From NCBI GenBank assembly GCA_029863305.1, contig JAOTVR010000003.1:1-64000 (forward strand): DNA of 64,000 nt. Direction: 5' to 3'. The stretch is from Gammaproteobacteria bacterium. GTDB taxonomy: Bacteria > Pseudomonadota > Gammaproteobacteria > Steroidobacterales > Woeseiaceae. The first letter of the stretch is position 1; each line of letters starts with the position of its first letter. Below the pieces are notes generated by a model that saw only the letters and a list, made by a program, of their open reading frames with translations, was not told the origin of the DNA and made no database searches. A program made the position numbers and the translations under genes. Below, piece by piece: positions 25,478 to 35,600 of the stretch.

Positions 25478-26206
25478 ATGAATCCTCACCTGACAGCCCT
25501 GTTTATCGTATCCGGCCTGCCATTTCTGGCGGGCTGCCTCGGCATGGCCGCGACCGAGGTGCCGCTGCCCGGCATCGAGATCGCGGATACTGCAGCACGA
25601 AACGACTCCCTCGTCATTATGCTGCCGGGCCGGGGCGATCGCGCCGACACGTTCATCAGCCAGGGGTTCGAAAAGGCCGGGCAGCGCCGGGGCTTCGATA
25701 CCATTGCTGTCGACGCTCATTTTGGCTACTACATGGAGCGCAGCCTGCTGCCACGACTGCACGAAGATGTCGTGTTGCCGGCCCGGGCCGCGGGCTACAA
25801 GAATGTGTGGCTGCTGGGCATTTCGATGGGCGGCTTCGGCTCGTTACTGTATGCGACCGAGCATCCGGATCAAATCGATGGCGTCATCCTGTTAGCGCCT
25901 TACCTGGGAGACCGCAAGCTGGTCGAGGAGATTCGCGACGCAGGCGGGCTCGCTGCCTGGTCCGGCGAGGGCTCCCGCTTCAAGGACCACGAGATCGGTG
26001 TCTGGACCTGGCTGCAGCGGGCAACCAACACCGAGGCGGCAACGCCCGTGATTCTCGGCTACGGCGAATCCGATGGTGGTGCCGTCGCACACGCAGTACT
26101 CGCTGCCGCACTCGATCCTTCGAGCGTCTATACGCTCGAAGGCGGACACAAATGGACGACCTGGGGTCCGCTCTGGGACAAGATCGCGGCCGATCTGGAA
26201 CTCTGA
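25478..26206 (+). CDS. Lipoprotein alpha/beta hydrolase
   Basis: 242 aa. The lipobox FLAGC (about residue 20) predicts a lipidated protein. The alpha/beta hydrolase core shows an oxyanion region (VIMLPGRGDRADTF), nucleophile elbow GISMGGFG, a likely acid at GYGESDGG and the histidine in LEGGHKWTTW. It is divergent from the aryl polyene operon and convergent with the next gene (6 bp). Substrate unknown; an esterase acting on envelope lipids is possible. Confidence 0.85.
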   Translation: MNPHLTALFIVSGLPFLAGCLGMAATEVPLPGIEIADTAARNDSLVIMLPGRGDRADTFISQGFEKAGQRRGFDTIAVDAHFGYYMERSLLPRLHEDVVLPARAAGYKNVWLLGISMGGFGSLLYATEHPDQIDGVILLAPYLGDRKLVEEIRDAGGLAAWSGEGSRFKDHEIGVWTWLQRATNTEAATPVILGYGESDGGAVAHAVLAAALDPSSVYTLEGGHKWTTWGPLWDKIAADLEL

Positions 26207-26212
26207 CTGTCG

Positions 26213-26722
26213 TCAGGCGTTACCCAGCATTGCGTTCATTGTCGGTTTCTTGAGCCAGTCGGCAATATCTTTGCCGAGTGTCTTGATACAGCGGCCGAGG
26301 ATGTCACACGTTCCCTTGAACCCGGCGAATGCGCCACCACTCGAGTAGCGCGACGCGGTAAATGAGCCGATCAGCTCGCCGTTCTCTTTCAGCTCGCCCC
26401 TCACAGTAACGGACTTGGGACCGCTCCAGGCACCACCTCCGGTGCCGAGAACATTCGTAAACTCGAGATAGAGGACCTTTCCCGCGACGTCCTCACCCGG
26501 GTCAGGCGAAATCACGACTTTGACGCCGCGCTTTGCCGCATCTTCGATGAACGTCGGCAGCCGGGTTTCGAGCGAGCAGGATCCTTTCACATCGCTCGAC
26601 GCACCGCTGTTTTCCGCAAACGGTACCGGGCTAACCAATGTATAGCTTAAGTCTTCGGCGCTCGCCGCCATCGAAATCAAAGTGAATGTTATCGAAACAC
26701 CTGCAAGCAAAATCTGACGCAT
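26213..26722 (-). CDS. Exported protein of unknown function
   Basis: 169 aa with a signal peptide (about 1-22, cleaving near ASAEDL). The mature part is beta-rich, with two cysteines that could pair (VKGSCSLE and FKGTCDILGRCIK). VRGELKENGELIGSFTASR resembles small secreted beta-sandwich proteins. I do not recognise the family. It converges with the hydrolase and diverges from the ECF sigma factor operon. Confidence 0.75.
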   Translation of the reverse strand: MRQILLAGVSITFTLISMAASAEDLSYTLVSPVPFAENSGASSDVKGSCSLETRLPTFIEDAAKRGVKVVISPDPGEDVAGKVLYLEFTNVLGTGGGAWSGPKSVTVRGELKENGELIGSFTASRYSSGGAFAGFKGTCDILGRCIKTLGKDIADWLKKPTMNAMLGNA

Positions 26723-26832
26723 TATTCTCTCCCCGGGGCCATCAAGAGGATCAGATCATACACGGATTCAGTCCAGCTGAGGACTCTTGCGGGTTTGCTA
26801 ACCAAGTGCGAGCCTGACGCATCCAATATCTG

Positions 26833-27369
26833 ATGGTGGCAATATTGCAGAGTCCGGGTACACCCACCCAAGCGGATTTTCATGCGGCGATATCGAGTCG
26901 ATCGGACCGCTGGTTTGCCGCATGCCTGAAGATCACGCGTAATCGTGACATGGCTGAGGACGCGGTGCAGGACGCGCTACTCAGCGCCTGGCATAAGCGC
27001 CACCAGTTCGATTACTCGGCGCGGCTTGACACCTGGATACACCGGATCGCGATCAATGCTGCCCTGCAGATACTGAGGAAGAACCGTCCTGCAGCTTTTG
27101 AAACCCTCGAAACAGATGTTGCCGATACAAGTGACACCCCGATGAGCAACCGCGCGCAACAGGAACTGGGTGAAAGCCTGGCGAAAGCGCTGACACACCT
27201 GAGTGAGTTCGAGAGAGTGTGTTTCGTGCTCAAGCATCTTGAACAATGGCGCCTCAAGGAAATCGCCGAAGAAATCGGTTCGAATGTCGGCGCGGTAAAG
27301 CAGGGCATCTTCCGCGCAGTGCGGAAGCTGCGCCCCAGAATGAGTAGCCTGCAAGGCGAACAAACATGA
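26833..27369 (+). CDS. ECF RNA polymerase sigma factor
   Basis: 178 aa. Region 2 spans about 20-85 (AEDAVQDALLSAWHKRHQF, the -10 recognition helix, and LDTWIHRIAINAAL). Region 4 spans about 120-170 (SEFERVCFVLKHLEQWRLKEIAEEIGSNVGAVKQGIFRAVRKL). It overlaps the next gene by 4 bp (ATGA), the standard sigma/anti-sigma layout. The ATG has no strong ribosome binding site. It probably activates its own operon in response to an envelope signal. Confidence 0.92.
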   Translation: MVAILQSPGTPTQADFHAAISSRSDRWFAACLKITRNRDMAEDAVQDALLSAWHKRHQFDYSARLDTWIHRIAINAALQILRKNRPAAFETLETDVADTSDTPMSNRAQQELGESLAKALTHLSEFERVCFVLKHLEQWRLKEIAEEIGSNVGAVKQGIFRAVRKLRPRMSSLQGEQT

Positions 27370-28100
27370 ATGACGACACATTAATTCTCTATTACTACAA
27401 CGACGGCCTGACTCCTCACGAGCGGCGACAGGTCGAATCGGCTATCAAGTCAGACGCGGCGATCGCAGCTCGGTACGAAGCGATCTGTCGACAACTCGGC
27501 AGTATCGGCGAGCAAGAGCTGCCCGCAGTGCCGTCGCAGACATTGCAACGCTGGCACGACAGCATCGATCAGGCTGCGCAGCGAGAGCGGATCAGCCAGC
27601 GCAAGCCGGCCAGGCAAATCACATTCTCTCCCTTTGCCTGGGGAACTGCGGTAGCTGCTGCTCTGGTGATCGGCGTCGGCATTGGTTCATACCTGGCGAC
27701 CGGCGGCAGCACCACATCGACGCCGGCGATCGGCATCACCAGCGTCGACCCTGGCGCTGCCACGGCTGTCCCTGCCGCATTCACACGTGGCGTGACGGTC
27801 TACCTGCGTGACACGCAGAGGGAACTCGCAGCGCTGCCGCTCGCGACAACAGCTGAGCACAGCATGCTGATTTTGCAGATCGTCGAGCAAAACCGGCTTT
27901 TCGAGCGCGCCGCGGAACAGAATAACTCGCAGAGTCTGGCAAGGGTATTGCGCGCTTTTGAACCCATTCTCCTGCGGCTTGCGGCCGACGACATCGCACC
28001 ACAGGACGCAGAGGCGCTGCGCGCGCAGTTGGCGTTCGAACTCAAGGTCATGCTAACCAAACTCTCGCGCGAGACATCGAATGAGACACACACCACTTAG
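27366..28100 (+). CDS. Single-pass membrane anti-sigma-like protein
   Basis: 244 aa. The cytoplasmic N-terminus (MNDDTLILYYYNDGLTPHERR) resembles the helical start of anti-sigma domains such as RsgI/FecR/zinc-finger types but has no HxxxCxxC zinc site. One membrane helix lies at about 92-115 (FAWGTAVAAALVIGVGIGS). The periplasmic part is helical (residues 130-240). The 4-bp overlap with the sigma gene supports an anti-sigma role; binding has not been shown. Confidence 0.72.
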   Translation: MNDDTLILYYYNDGLTPHERRQVESAIKSDAAIAARYEAICRQLGSIGEQELPAVPSQTLQRWHDSIDQAAQRERISQRKPARQITFSPFAWGTAVAAALVIGVGIGSYLATGGSTTSTPAIGITSVDPGAATAVPAAFTRGVTVYLRDTQRELAALPLATTAEHSMLILQIVEQNRLFERAAEQNNSQSLARVLRAFEPILLRLAADDIAPQDAEALRAQLAFELKVMLTKLSRETSNETHTT

Positions 28101-28109
28101 AGCAGGAAC

Positions 28110-29036
28110 ATGAGGATGCGCACACGTACAAAAGCTATTGTTTCTATGTTGGCACTGGTGGCAATGAGCTCCAGCCTTGCCCAGACAGCTGCCTCTGACG
28201 CTGCGGCTGCTGCGGACGAATCGGAGGCGCTGAAAATCGCCGCGTTGGAGGCGCTGGTCGCGGCACCGCCGGAGCGTGCTTTGCCGCTTGCGACCAAGGT
28301 TCTGAACAGCAATAACAGCAATGAGGTCAAATCCCGCGCGCTGTTCGTCCTGAGCCAGATCGACCTGCCCGAGGCGCAGGCGCAATTACTGAACATCGCG
28401 AGAACCGGCGACGCCGGGCTTCGGGCTGAAGCCATACGAATGGTTGGCATCGGCGGCGACGCCGACAGCCTCGGCGGATTAGCGGACTTGTATCGTTCCG
28501 GTGATGAAGATGTTCGCGACGCCGTACTCGAGGCATACCTGATCGCAGGCGACAACGATGCGGTTTTTCAGATCGCTGCCACTGCGACAGACGCAAACGA
28601 ATTCGAAGCTGCCGTCGAAATGCTGGGCGCGATGGGAGCCCAGGACCAACTTCGGGCCTTACGTGAAAGCAGTAATTTCTCCGATATTCTGATCGAGGCC
28701 TTCGCCATTTCGGGTGACTCTGAGACCTTGCGCGAGCTGGCGCTCGACGGCGGCGATCCCGCGCTTCAGGCGCGCGCCATCGAAGCCCTCGGAATCATTG
28801 GCGGCGACGATATCGACGCGACACTGATGGAAATCTATCGGGGCGCGAGCTCACCGGATATTAAGGAGGCGGCGCTCGAAGGCATGTTGATTGCAGGCCA
28901 TGACGAGGGCCTCCTCGAGTTATACAGAGAGAGCAAGGAGATCGGCGAAAAGCGCGAACTGCTTGAAGTCCTTACGATTATGGGTAGCGATCTGGTGTTG
29001 GATGTCATAGACGCGGCGCTGGCGACCGACCAATGA
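28110..29036 (+). CDS. Exported HEAT-repeat protein
   Basis: 308 aa with a signal peptide (about 1-26, MLALVAMSSSLAQTAAS). The mature protein is nearly all HEAT/PBS-lyase-like repeats of about 30 residues (for example ALFVLSQIDLPEAQAQLLNIA, AIRMVGIGGDADSLGGLADLY, AIEALGIIGGDDIDATLMEIY). Such solenoids bind proteins. It sits 9 bp after the anti-sigma-like gene and overlaps the next by 4 bp, so it may be the periplasmic sensor or effector of this sigma system. Confidence 0.82.
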   Translation: MRMRTRTKAIVSMLALVAMSSSLAQTAASDAAAAADESEALKIAALEALVAAPPERALPLATKVLNSNNSNEVKSRALFVLSQIDLPEAQAQLLNIARTGDAGLRAEAIRMVGIGGDADSLGGLADLYRSGDEDVRDAVLEAYLIAGDNDAVFQIAATATDANEFEAAVEMLGAMGAQDQLRALRESSNFSDILIEAFAISGDSETLRELALDGGDPALQARAIEALGIIGGDDIDATLMEIYRGASSPDIKEAALEGMLIAGHDEGLLELYRESKEIGEKRELLEVLTIMGSDLVLDVIDAALATDQ

Positions 29037-29524
29037 AAGGCGCACTTCAAGTGGTCCTCGTCGCGATAATGGTCGCGACATGCAGCGGCAACGAGTCGCT
29101 GGGCGCCGAATTCTCCGGACCTGCCGGCGATGGCTGGCATACCTGGCAGGTAGCGGCGGCCGACGGTGATGAACTGCGAATCTATGCACTGATCAAAGCC
29201 GGCGAACCGGTCGAGTTTCGAGTCCGGGGCAAGTACGCGTGTTTTGATGGTTTTGACGTGGACGCCGTTGATCTGGGCATCGTCAATGTCGATCAAAGCA
29301 TCGACTGGCTGCAGCGGCACATTGCACCAGGAACGGAGCTTAGCTCGGATGCCATCATGGCGATTTCGTTGCACCGGGGCGCTCGTCCGGTTGCCATTCT
29401 CTCCGATATCGTGAAGACGGGCACGGATCGCGAGTTGCGCGAGGAGGCATTGTTCTGGCTCGCGCAGTCTGACTCAGACGAAGCATTCGCCGTGCTTGAC
29501 CGGCTTCTTTCCGGGGCGCTGTAG
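29033..29524 (+). CDS. Small exported protein with a C-terminal HEAT-like repeat
   Basis: 163 aa. A hydrophobic N-terminus (VVLVAIMVATCSGNE) is a signal peptide; the Cys preceded by VAT is a borderline lipobox. A beta-rich region with a lone Cys (RGKYACFDGFDVDAVDLG) comes first. It ends in one HEAT-like unit (ELREEALFWLAQSDSDEAFAVLDRLL) like those of the preceding gene. Last gene of the ECF operon. Function unknown. Confidence 0.75.
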   Translation: MKGALQVVLVAIMVATCSGNESLGAEFSGPAGDGWHTWQVAAADGDELRIYALIKAGEPVEFRVRGKYACFDGFDVDAVDLGIVNVDQSIDWLQRHIAPGTELSSDAIMAISLHRGARPVAILSDIVKTGTDRELREEALFWLAQSDSDEAFAVLDRLLSGAL

Positions 29525-29527
29525 CCG

Positions 29528-30142
29528 CTATCGCCCGTCGCGGCTGCGATACACGCCGAAATAGACGAACGGATGTTTGGCTTTCTGGCCCGGCTTGACT
29601 TCGTCCGGCACCTTGTGGCGAACCGGTTTTATGCTGCGCAAGTAACTGACGATCGCCGCAACATCTTCCTCGGTCATTTTGGTGTAACCCTGCCAGGGCA
29701 TGATGGCGATCTTGCGACCGGAGTGACGACCGACGCCAACGCGAATAGCCCGCTCGATCTGCTGATCGCTCCACAGGCCCAGGCCCGTTTCTTCGTCCGG
29801 CGTCAGATTCGGCGGATAGATGACCCCCGGTGTCTCGTCACCAAGCGGAGTCGTGTAAGCGATGCCGATACTTGATCCGGCCAGGGACTTGTCAAAGTCG
29901 GGGACCCCTTCGAGTGCTCCGTTCGTATGGCAGGCGCCACATCCGAGCAGTTCAACCAGATATTCGCCGCGCTCGACCAGGTACAGGCGCTCGGGCGCGA
30001 AGCTGCCCGGCGTTGCCTTTGGTGCGTCCAGAACCGTCGCCGCATCGATTTCTTCGTAATCCTGCAGCGAATTCTGCTGCGACTCGCTGGCACAGGCGAA
30101 CAGCATGAACGGAATGATCTGCAGCAATCGGTATGATCTCAT
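29528..30142 (-). CDS. Lipoprotein cytochrome c
   Basis: 204 aa from ATG 30142 (MRSYRLLQIIPFMLFAC), with lipobox LFAC. One heme-binding CGACH is visible, and the distal Met ligand is in IAIMPWQGYTKMTEEDVAAIVSYLRSIKPV, typical of class I c-type cytochromes related to gluconate/alcohol dehydrogenase cytochrome subunits. It is a single-heme electron carrier in the envelope. No dehydrogenase partner is adjacent, so its donor is unknown. Confidence 0.88.
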   Translation of the reverse strand: MRSYRLLQIIPFMLFACASESQQNSLQDYEEIDAATVLDAPKATPGSFAPERLYLVERGEYLVELLGCGACHTNGALEGVPDFDKSLAGSSIGIAYTTPLGDETPGVIYPPNLTPDEETGLGLWSDQQIERAIRVGVGRHSGRKIAIMPWQGYTKMTEEDVAAIVSYLRSIKPVRHKVPDEVKPGQKAKHPFVYFGVYRSRDGR

Positions 30143-30255
30143 TGTCTGAGCCTCCGTACCCGGCCCTGCGGGCATTTTCCGCCCCTTACGGTGGCCGAAA
30201 AAATATCGGAAAACACATACTGTGTTCTGGATTTGTTGCCGTCTGCGGCTAGAAT

Positions 30256-31917
30256 GTGACCGTGCCAGAGATTCACGACCTCAGCAAGACCAGCAGACCC
30301 GGTGTGCCGATCCACCCTGGCGCAAGACTTGTCGCGCTTGTTCTCGGCCTCGCCGCGCCGCTGGTCACGTGGGCGATTTGCGCCTGTGGCTTTGATGACG
30401 GTCAGTTCACCCTGACGACGATCAACGTCGACGGCAACATGGGCGACTGGGCAGCCGTTCACGCCGATCCGGAAAACAACGTATGCGACGGCCCATCCGG
30501 TGGTCTGATCGATCGGGACGCACCGGTGCAATCGACGGGGCGCGACCTGACGCATTTCGCGTTTACCTGGGACGCCAGCAACATCTACCTGTTTACCGAA
30601 CGGGCCGGCTCGACATCGAATACGCAGTCGTTCGCGTACTACGCCGACATCGATAACGACGGCTTGATGGAAACGAATGAACCGGTCATCGGCGTCACCT
30701 GGCAAGGCAGTAATCGGCGCATCAACGTTTATGTATTCACCTACGTGTCACTCGCACCTGCCGGCGATCCGATGGTCGACGGCGGCGGCTACGGTGATGG
30801 ACATACGCTGCCAGGCTCGTTCGCGAATGTTCCAGCCAGCGGCAGCCCGAATCGAAGCGGTACATGGGGTTCGCCGACCGGGCTGCAAATGGAGTTCCGG
30901 GTCACCTGGGCCGAACTCGGAATCACGCCCGGCACACCCTTTACGTTTCATGTCGGGAGTTCAAACGCATCACTGGGCGCGAGCAGCTTCGCTGCCCAGG
31001 TCGACGATAATCTGAGTGGCTGCGGCGGCAGGCTCGGCTCAACCGTGGTGCCGGGCGTCGATTTTACACCCGATCGTTCGCTTTCCGGATCCGCTGACCA
31101 GACAGTGGTCGCTGTGCACACGATTCGCAATACCGGCAATGCCTCTGACAATTACGATCTTGCGTCTCTCATTAGCGGGGACTTCACGCCTGCGATCAGT
31201 TATTACGACGATACCGATGCAAGCGGCACGCTCACCGTCGGCGACACGCTGTTGTCCGACACGAATGGCGACGGTAATCCGAATACTGGCGATATGTCGC
31301 CGTCCTCAACTGCGACGATACTGATTGCTTACGACATTCCAGCCGGCGCCGCAGCGGGCGAAAATGTATCCATCGTCACGACGGCCGCGTCGGGATTGGA
31401 GCCGCTTGTCACGCACGCCGTCACAGACACGATCACTATCGTATTGCGGCCAATCCTGGAGATCAGCAAAGTCGTTTCCACTGTCGAAGACCCGGTTAAT
31501 GTCACGACGAACCCGAAAGCAATTCCCGGCAGCGAGGTTCTGTACACCGTGACTGTCGAAAACCAGGGCTCCGGTACGGTCGATGCCGACTCTCTTGAAA
31601 TTACCGATGCGGTGCCGAATAACGCTTGCCTGATCGTCACCGACATCACCACAGCGGGCTCCGGTCCCGTGATGTTCGAGGACGGCACGCCGGGCAGCGG
31701 CCTGACTTATACCTATATGGGCCTCCTGAGCCCTGTTGACGACCTGGAGTTTTCAAGCAATGGCGGTCTCAACTACAACTATTTGCCGACCGCAGGTCCG
31801 TCCGGTTGTGATCCACTGATCACGCACATTCGTATCAATCCCGGCGGGGCATTTGCTGCCGACACAGGCTCCGGATCACCGCAGGCCGTGTTTTCGTTTC
31901 GGGTTCTCGTCAATTAG
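30256..31917 (+). CDS. Secreted DUF11-repeat protein
   Basis: 553 aa from GTG. A signal peptide-like stretch (about 22-42) is followed by a CBM9/DOMON-like N-terminal domain (INVDGNMGDWAAVHADPENN). Repeats of the DUF11/conserved-repeat type come next (TVVAVHTIRNTGNASDNYDLA; VLYTVTVENQGSGTVDADSLEITDAVPNNA). Asp/Gly-rich loops (DDTDASGTLTVGDTLLSDTNGDGN) look like calcium sites. No catalytic residues or C-terminal anchor are seen. It probably acts at the cell surface. The next gene follows after 9 bp. Confidence 0.8.
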   Translation: MTVPEIHDLSKTSRPGVPIHPGARLVALVLGLAAPLVTWAICACGFDDGQFTLTTINVDGNMGDWAAVHADPENNVCDGPSGGLIDRDAPVQSTGRDLTHFAFTWDASNIYLFTERAGSTSNTQSFAYYADIDNDGLMETNEPVIGVTWQGSNRRINVYVFTYVSLAPAGDPMVDGGGYGDGHTLPGSFANVPASGSPNRSGTWGSPTGLQMEFRVTWAELGITPGTPFTFHVGSSNASLGASSFAAQVDDNLSGCGGRLGSTVVPGVDFTPDRSLSGSADQTVVAVHTIRNTGNASDNYDLASLISGDFTPAISYYDDTDASGTLTVGDTLLSDTNGDGNPNTGDMSPSSTATILIAYDIPAGAAAGENVSIVTTAASGLEPLVTHAVTDTITIVLRPILEISKVVSTVEDPVNVTTNPKAIPGSEVLYTVTVENQGSGTVDADSLEITDAVPNNACLIVTDITTAGSGPVMFEDGTPGSGLTYTYMGLLSPVDDLEFSSNGGLNYNYLPTAGPSGCDPLITHIRINPGGAFAADTGSGSPQAVFSFRVLVN

Positions 31918-31926
31918 TCAGGTGAG

Positions 31927-33180
31927 ATGATCAACCAAGCGGCGCTCCGCCTGACAATCCTTGGCGCACTGCTTCCCTCCCTGGCTGCTTGTGTCTTTTC
32001 GGTACTCGACGAAGAACTCGAAAGACTCGACGACATTTCGCATCTCTTTACCGGCACTGTATCAACCGAAGTGCTTGAGTTTCATGCCACTGTGGTCGTG
32101 GCTCTCGAAGATCGGCAAGCCGAGAAAATCACCAGCTTTCGCATGATGTCCGGTCCGGGCGTATTCGAAATAAGAACAGCAAAGTTGCCGAACTATTTTT
32201 TTGCGTTCGGCGACTTGAACAAGGACTTGCGCTTTCAGCCCGACGAACCTTACGCCTGGGCCGCAGCGGGCGAGGCAGTGATGCCGACAAATCGCGCCAC
32301 ATATAACGTCGATATCGTAATCGGTGCTGCTAATCAGCCCGACTTTCCCGAACGCCTGGTCGATCTGCCGCTCGAAAATCATCTGAATAATTATGCACGC
32401 ACACATATCGGCACCGTCTCATCGCTGAACGACCATCTTTTCTCAAACATGCAGGGCAGGAAGGGCCTCTGGCAACCGTTCGCCTTTATGGAAGACGGCG
32501 GCACCGGCCTGCATTTTTTGCAGCCATACGATGACGACAAGACTCCGGTGCTTTTTGTGCACGGTATCAACGGCTCACCGCAGAACTTTGCAGCTTTGAT
32601 CGAGCGGTTGGATAAATCCCGGTTTCAGCCCTGGGTGTTGAGCTATCCGTCAGGACTGCGTCTGTCCTGGCTTGCTCGCGGCATGTTTCAGTTTGTCGAA
32701 GTTCTGCACCGTCAATACCGCTTTGATGAGCTGCATGTGGTAGCACACAGCATGGGTGGACTTGTGTCGCGGGGTAGCTTGAACCTGTGTACCCAGAACG
32801 ACACCTGCAAATACCTGCGCTCGTTCACGACACTGTCGACCCCGTGGAGCGGTGTCGACTCCGCGGAGAATGGCGTGAAATGGGCCCCAACCGTGATACC
32901 CGTATGGCATGACCTCGTCCCCGACAGCGAGTATGTATCGACCCTGTTCGCCACGCCGTTACCGAAGGGCGTGCCACACCACCTCGTGTTCGGCTATCAA
33001 CAGGATGGCATTCTCGCCAGGGAAAGCAGCGACGGCGTCATCAAGCTGAGCAGCCAGCTTCGCCACGAAGCACAGGAGCAGGCGACAACGATTCGCGGCT
33101 ATGACGAAGGCCACACAGGCATCCTGCGCAGCGACGCCGCGATCAGCAACATCAACTCGATTCTACTGGAGTCCAGATAA
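31927..33180 (+). CDS. Lipase-like alpha/beta hydrolase lipoprotein
   Basis: 417 aa with lipobox LAAC near residue 22. The first 190 residues are a beta-rich extension of unknown function. The hydrolase domain starts at TPVLFVHGINGSPQNF, with nucleophile elbow VVAHSMGGLVSRG. The catalytic His is probably in the YDEGHTGILRS segment. It resembles PGAP1/EstA-like esterases. It lies 9 bp after the DUF11 protein, so both are probably expressed together as an envelope-surface pair. Confidence 0.85.
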   Translation: MINQAALRLTILGALLPSLAACVFSVLDEELERLDDISHLFTGTVSTEVLEFHATVVVALEDRQAEKITSFRMMSGPGVFEIRTAKLPNYFFAFGDLNKDLRFQPDEPYAWAAAGEAVMPTNRATYNVDIVIGAANQPDFPERLVDLPLENHLNNYARTHIGTVSSLNDHLFSNMQGRKGLWQPFAFMEDGGTGLHFLQPYDDDKTPVLFVHGINGSPQNFAALIERLDKSRFQPWVLSYPSGLRLSWLARGMFQFVEVLHRQYRFDELHVVAHSMGGLVSRGSLNLCTQNDTCKYLRSFTTLSTPWSGVDSAENGVKWAPTVIPVWHDLVPDSEYVSTLFATPLPKGVPHHLVFGYQQDGILARESSDGVIKLSSQLRHEAQEQATTIRGYDEGHTGILRSDAAISNINSILLESR

Positions 33181-33197
33181 GTGCCGCGACAGTATCG

Positions 33198-35579
<2,382 letters not shown>

Positions 35580-35600
35580 TTACGGGGGAGGGGGATGCTT

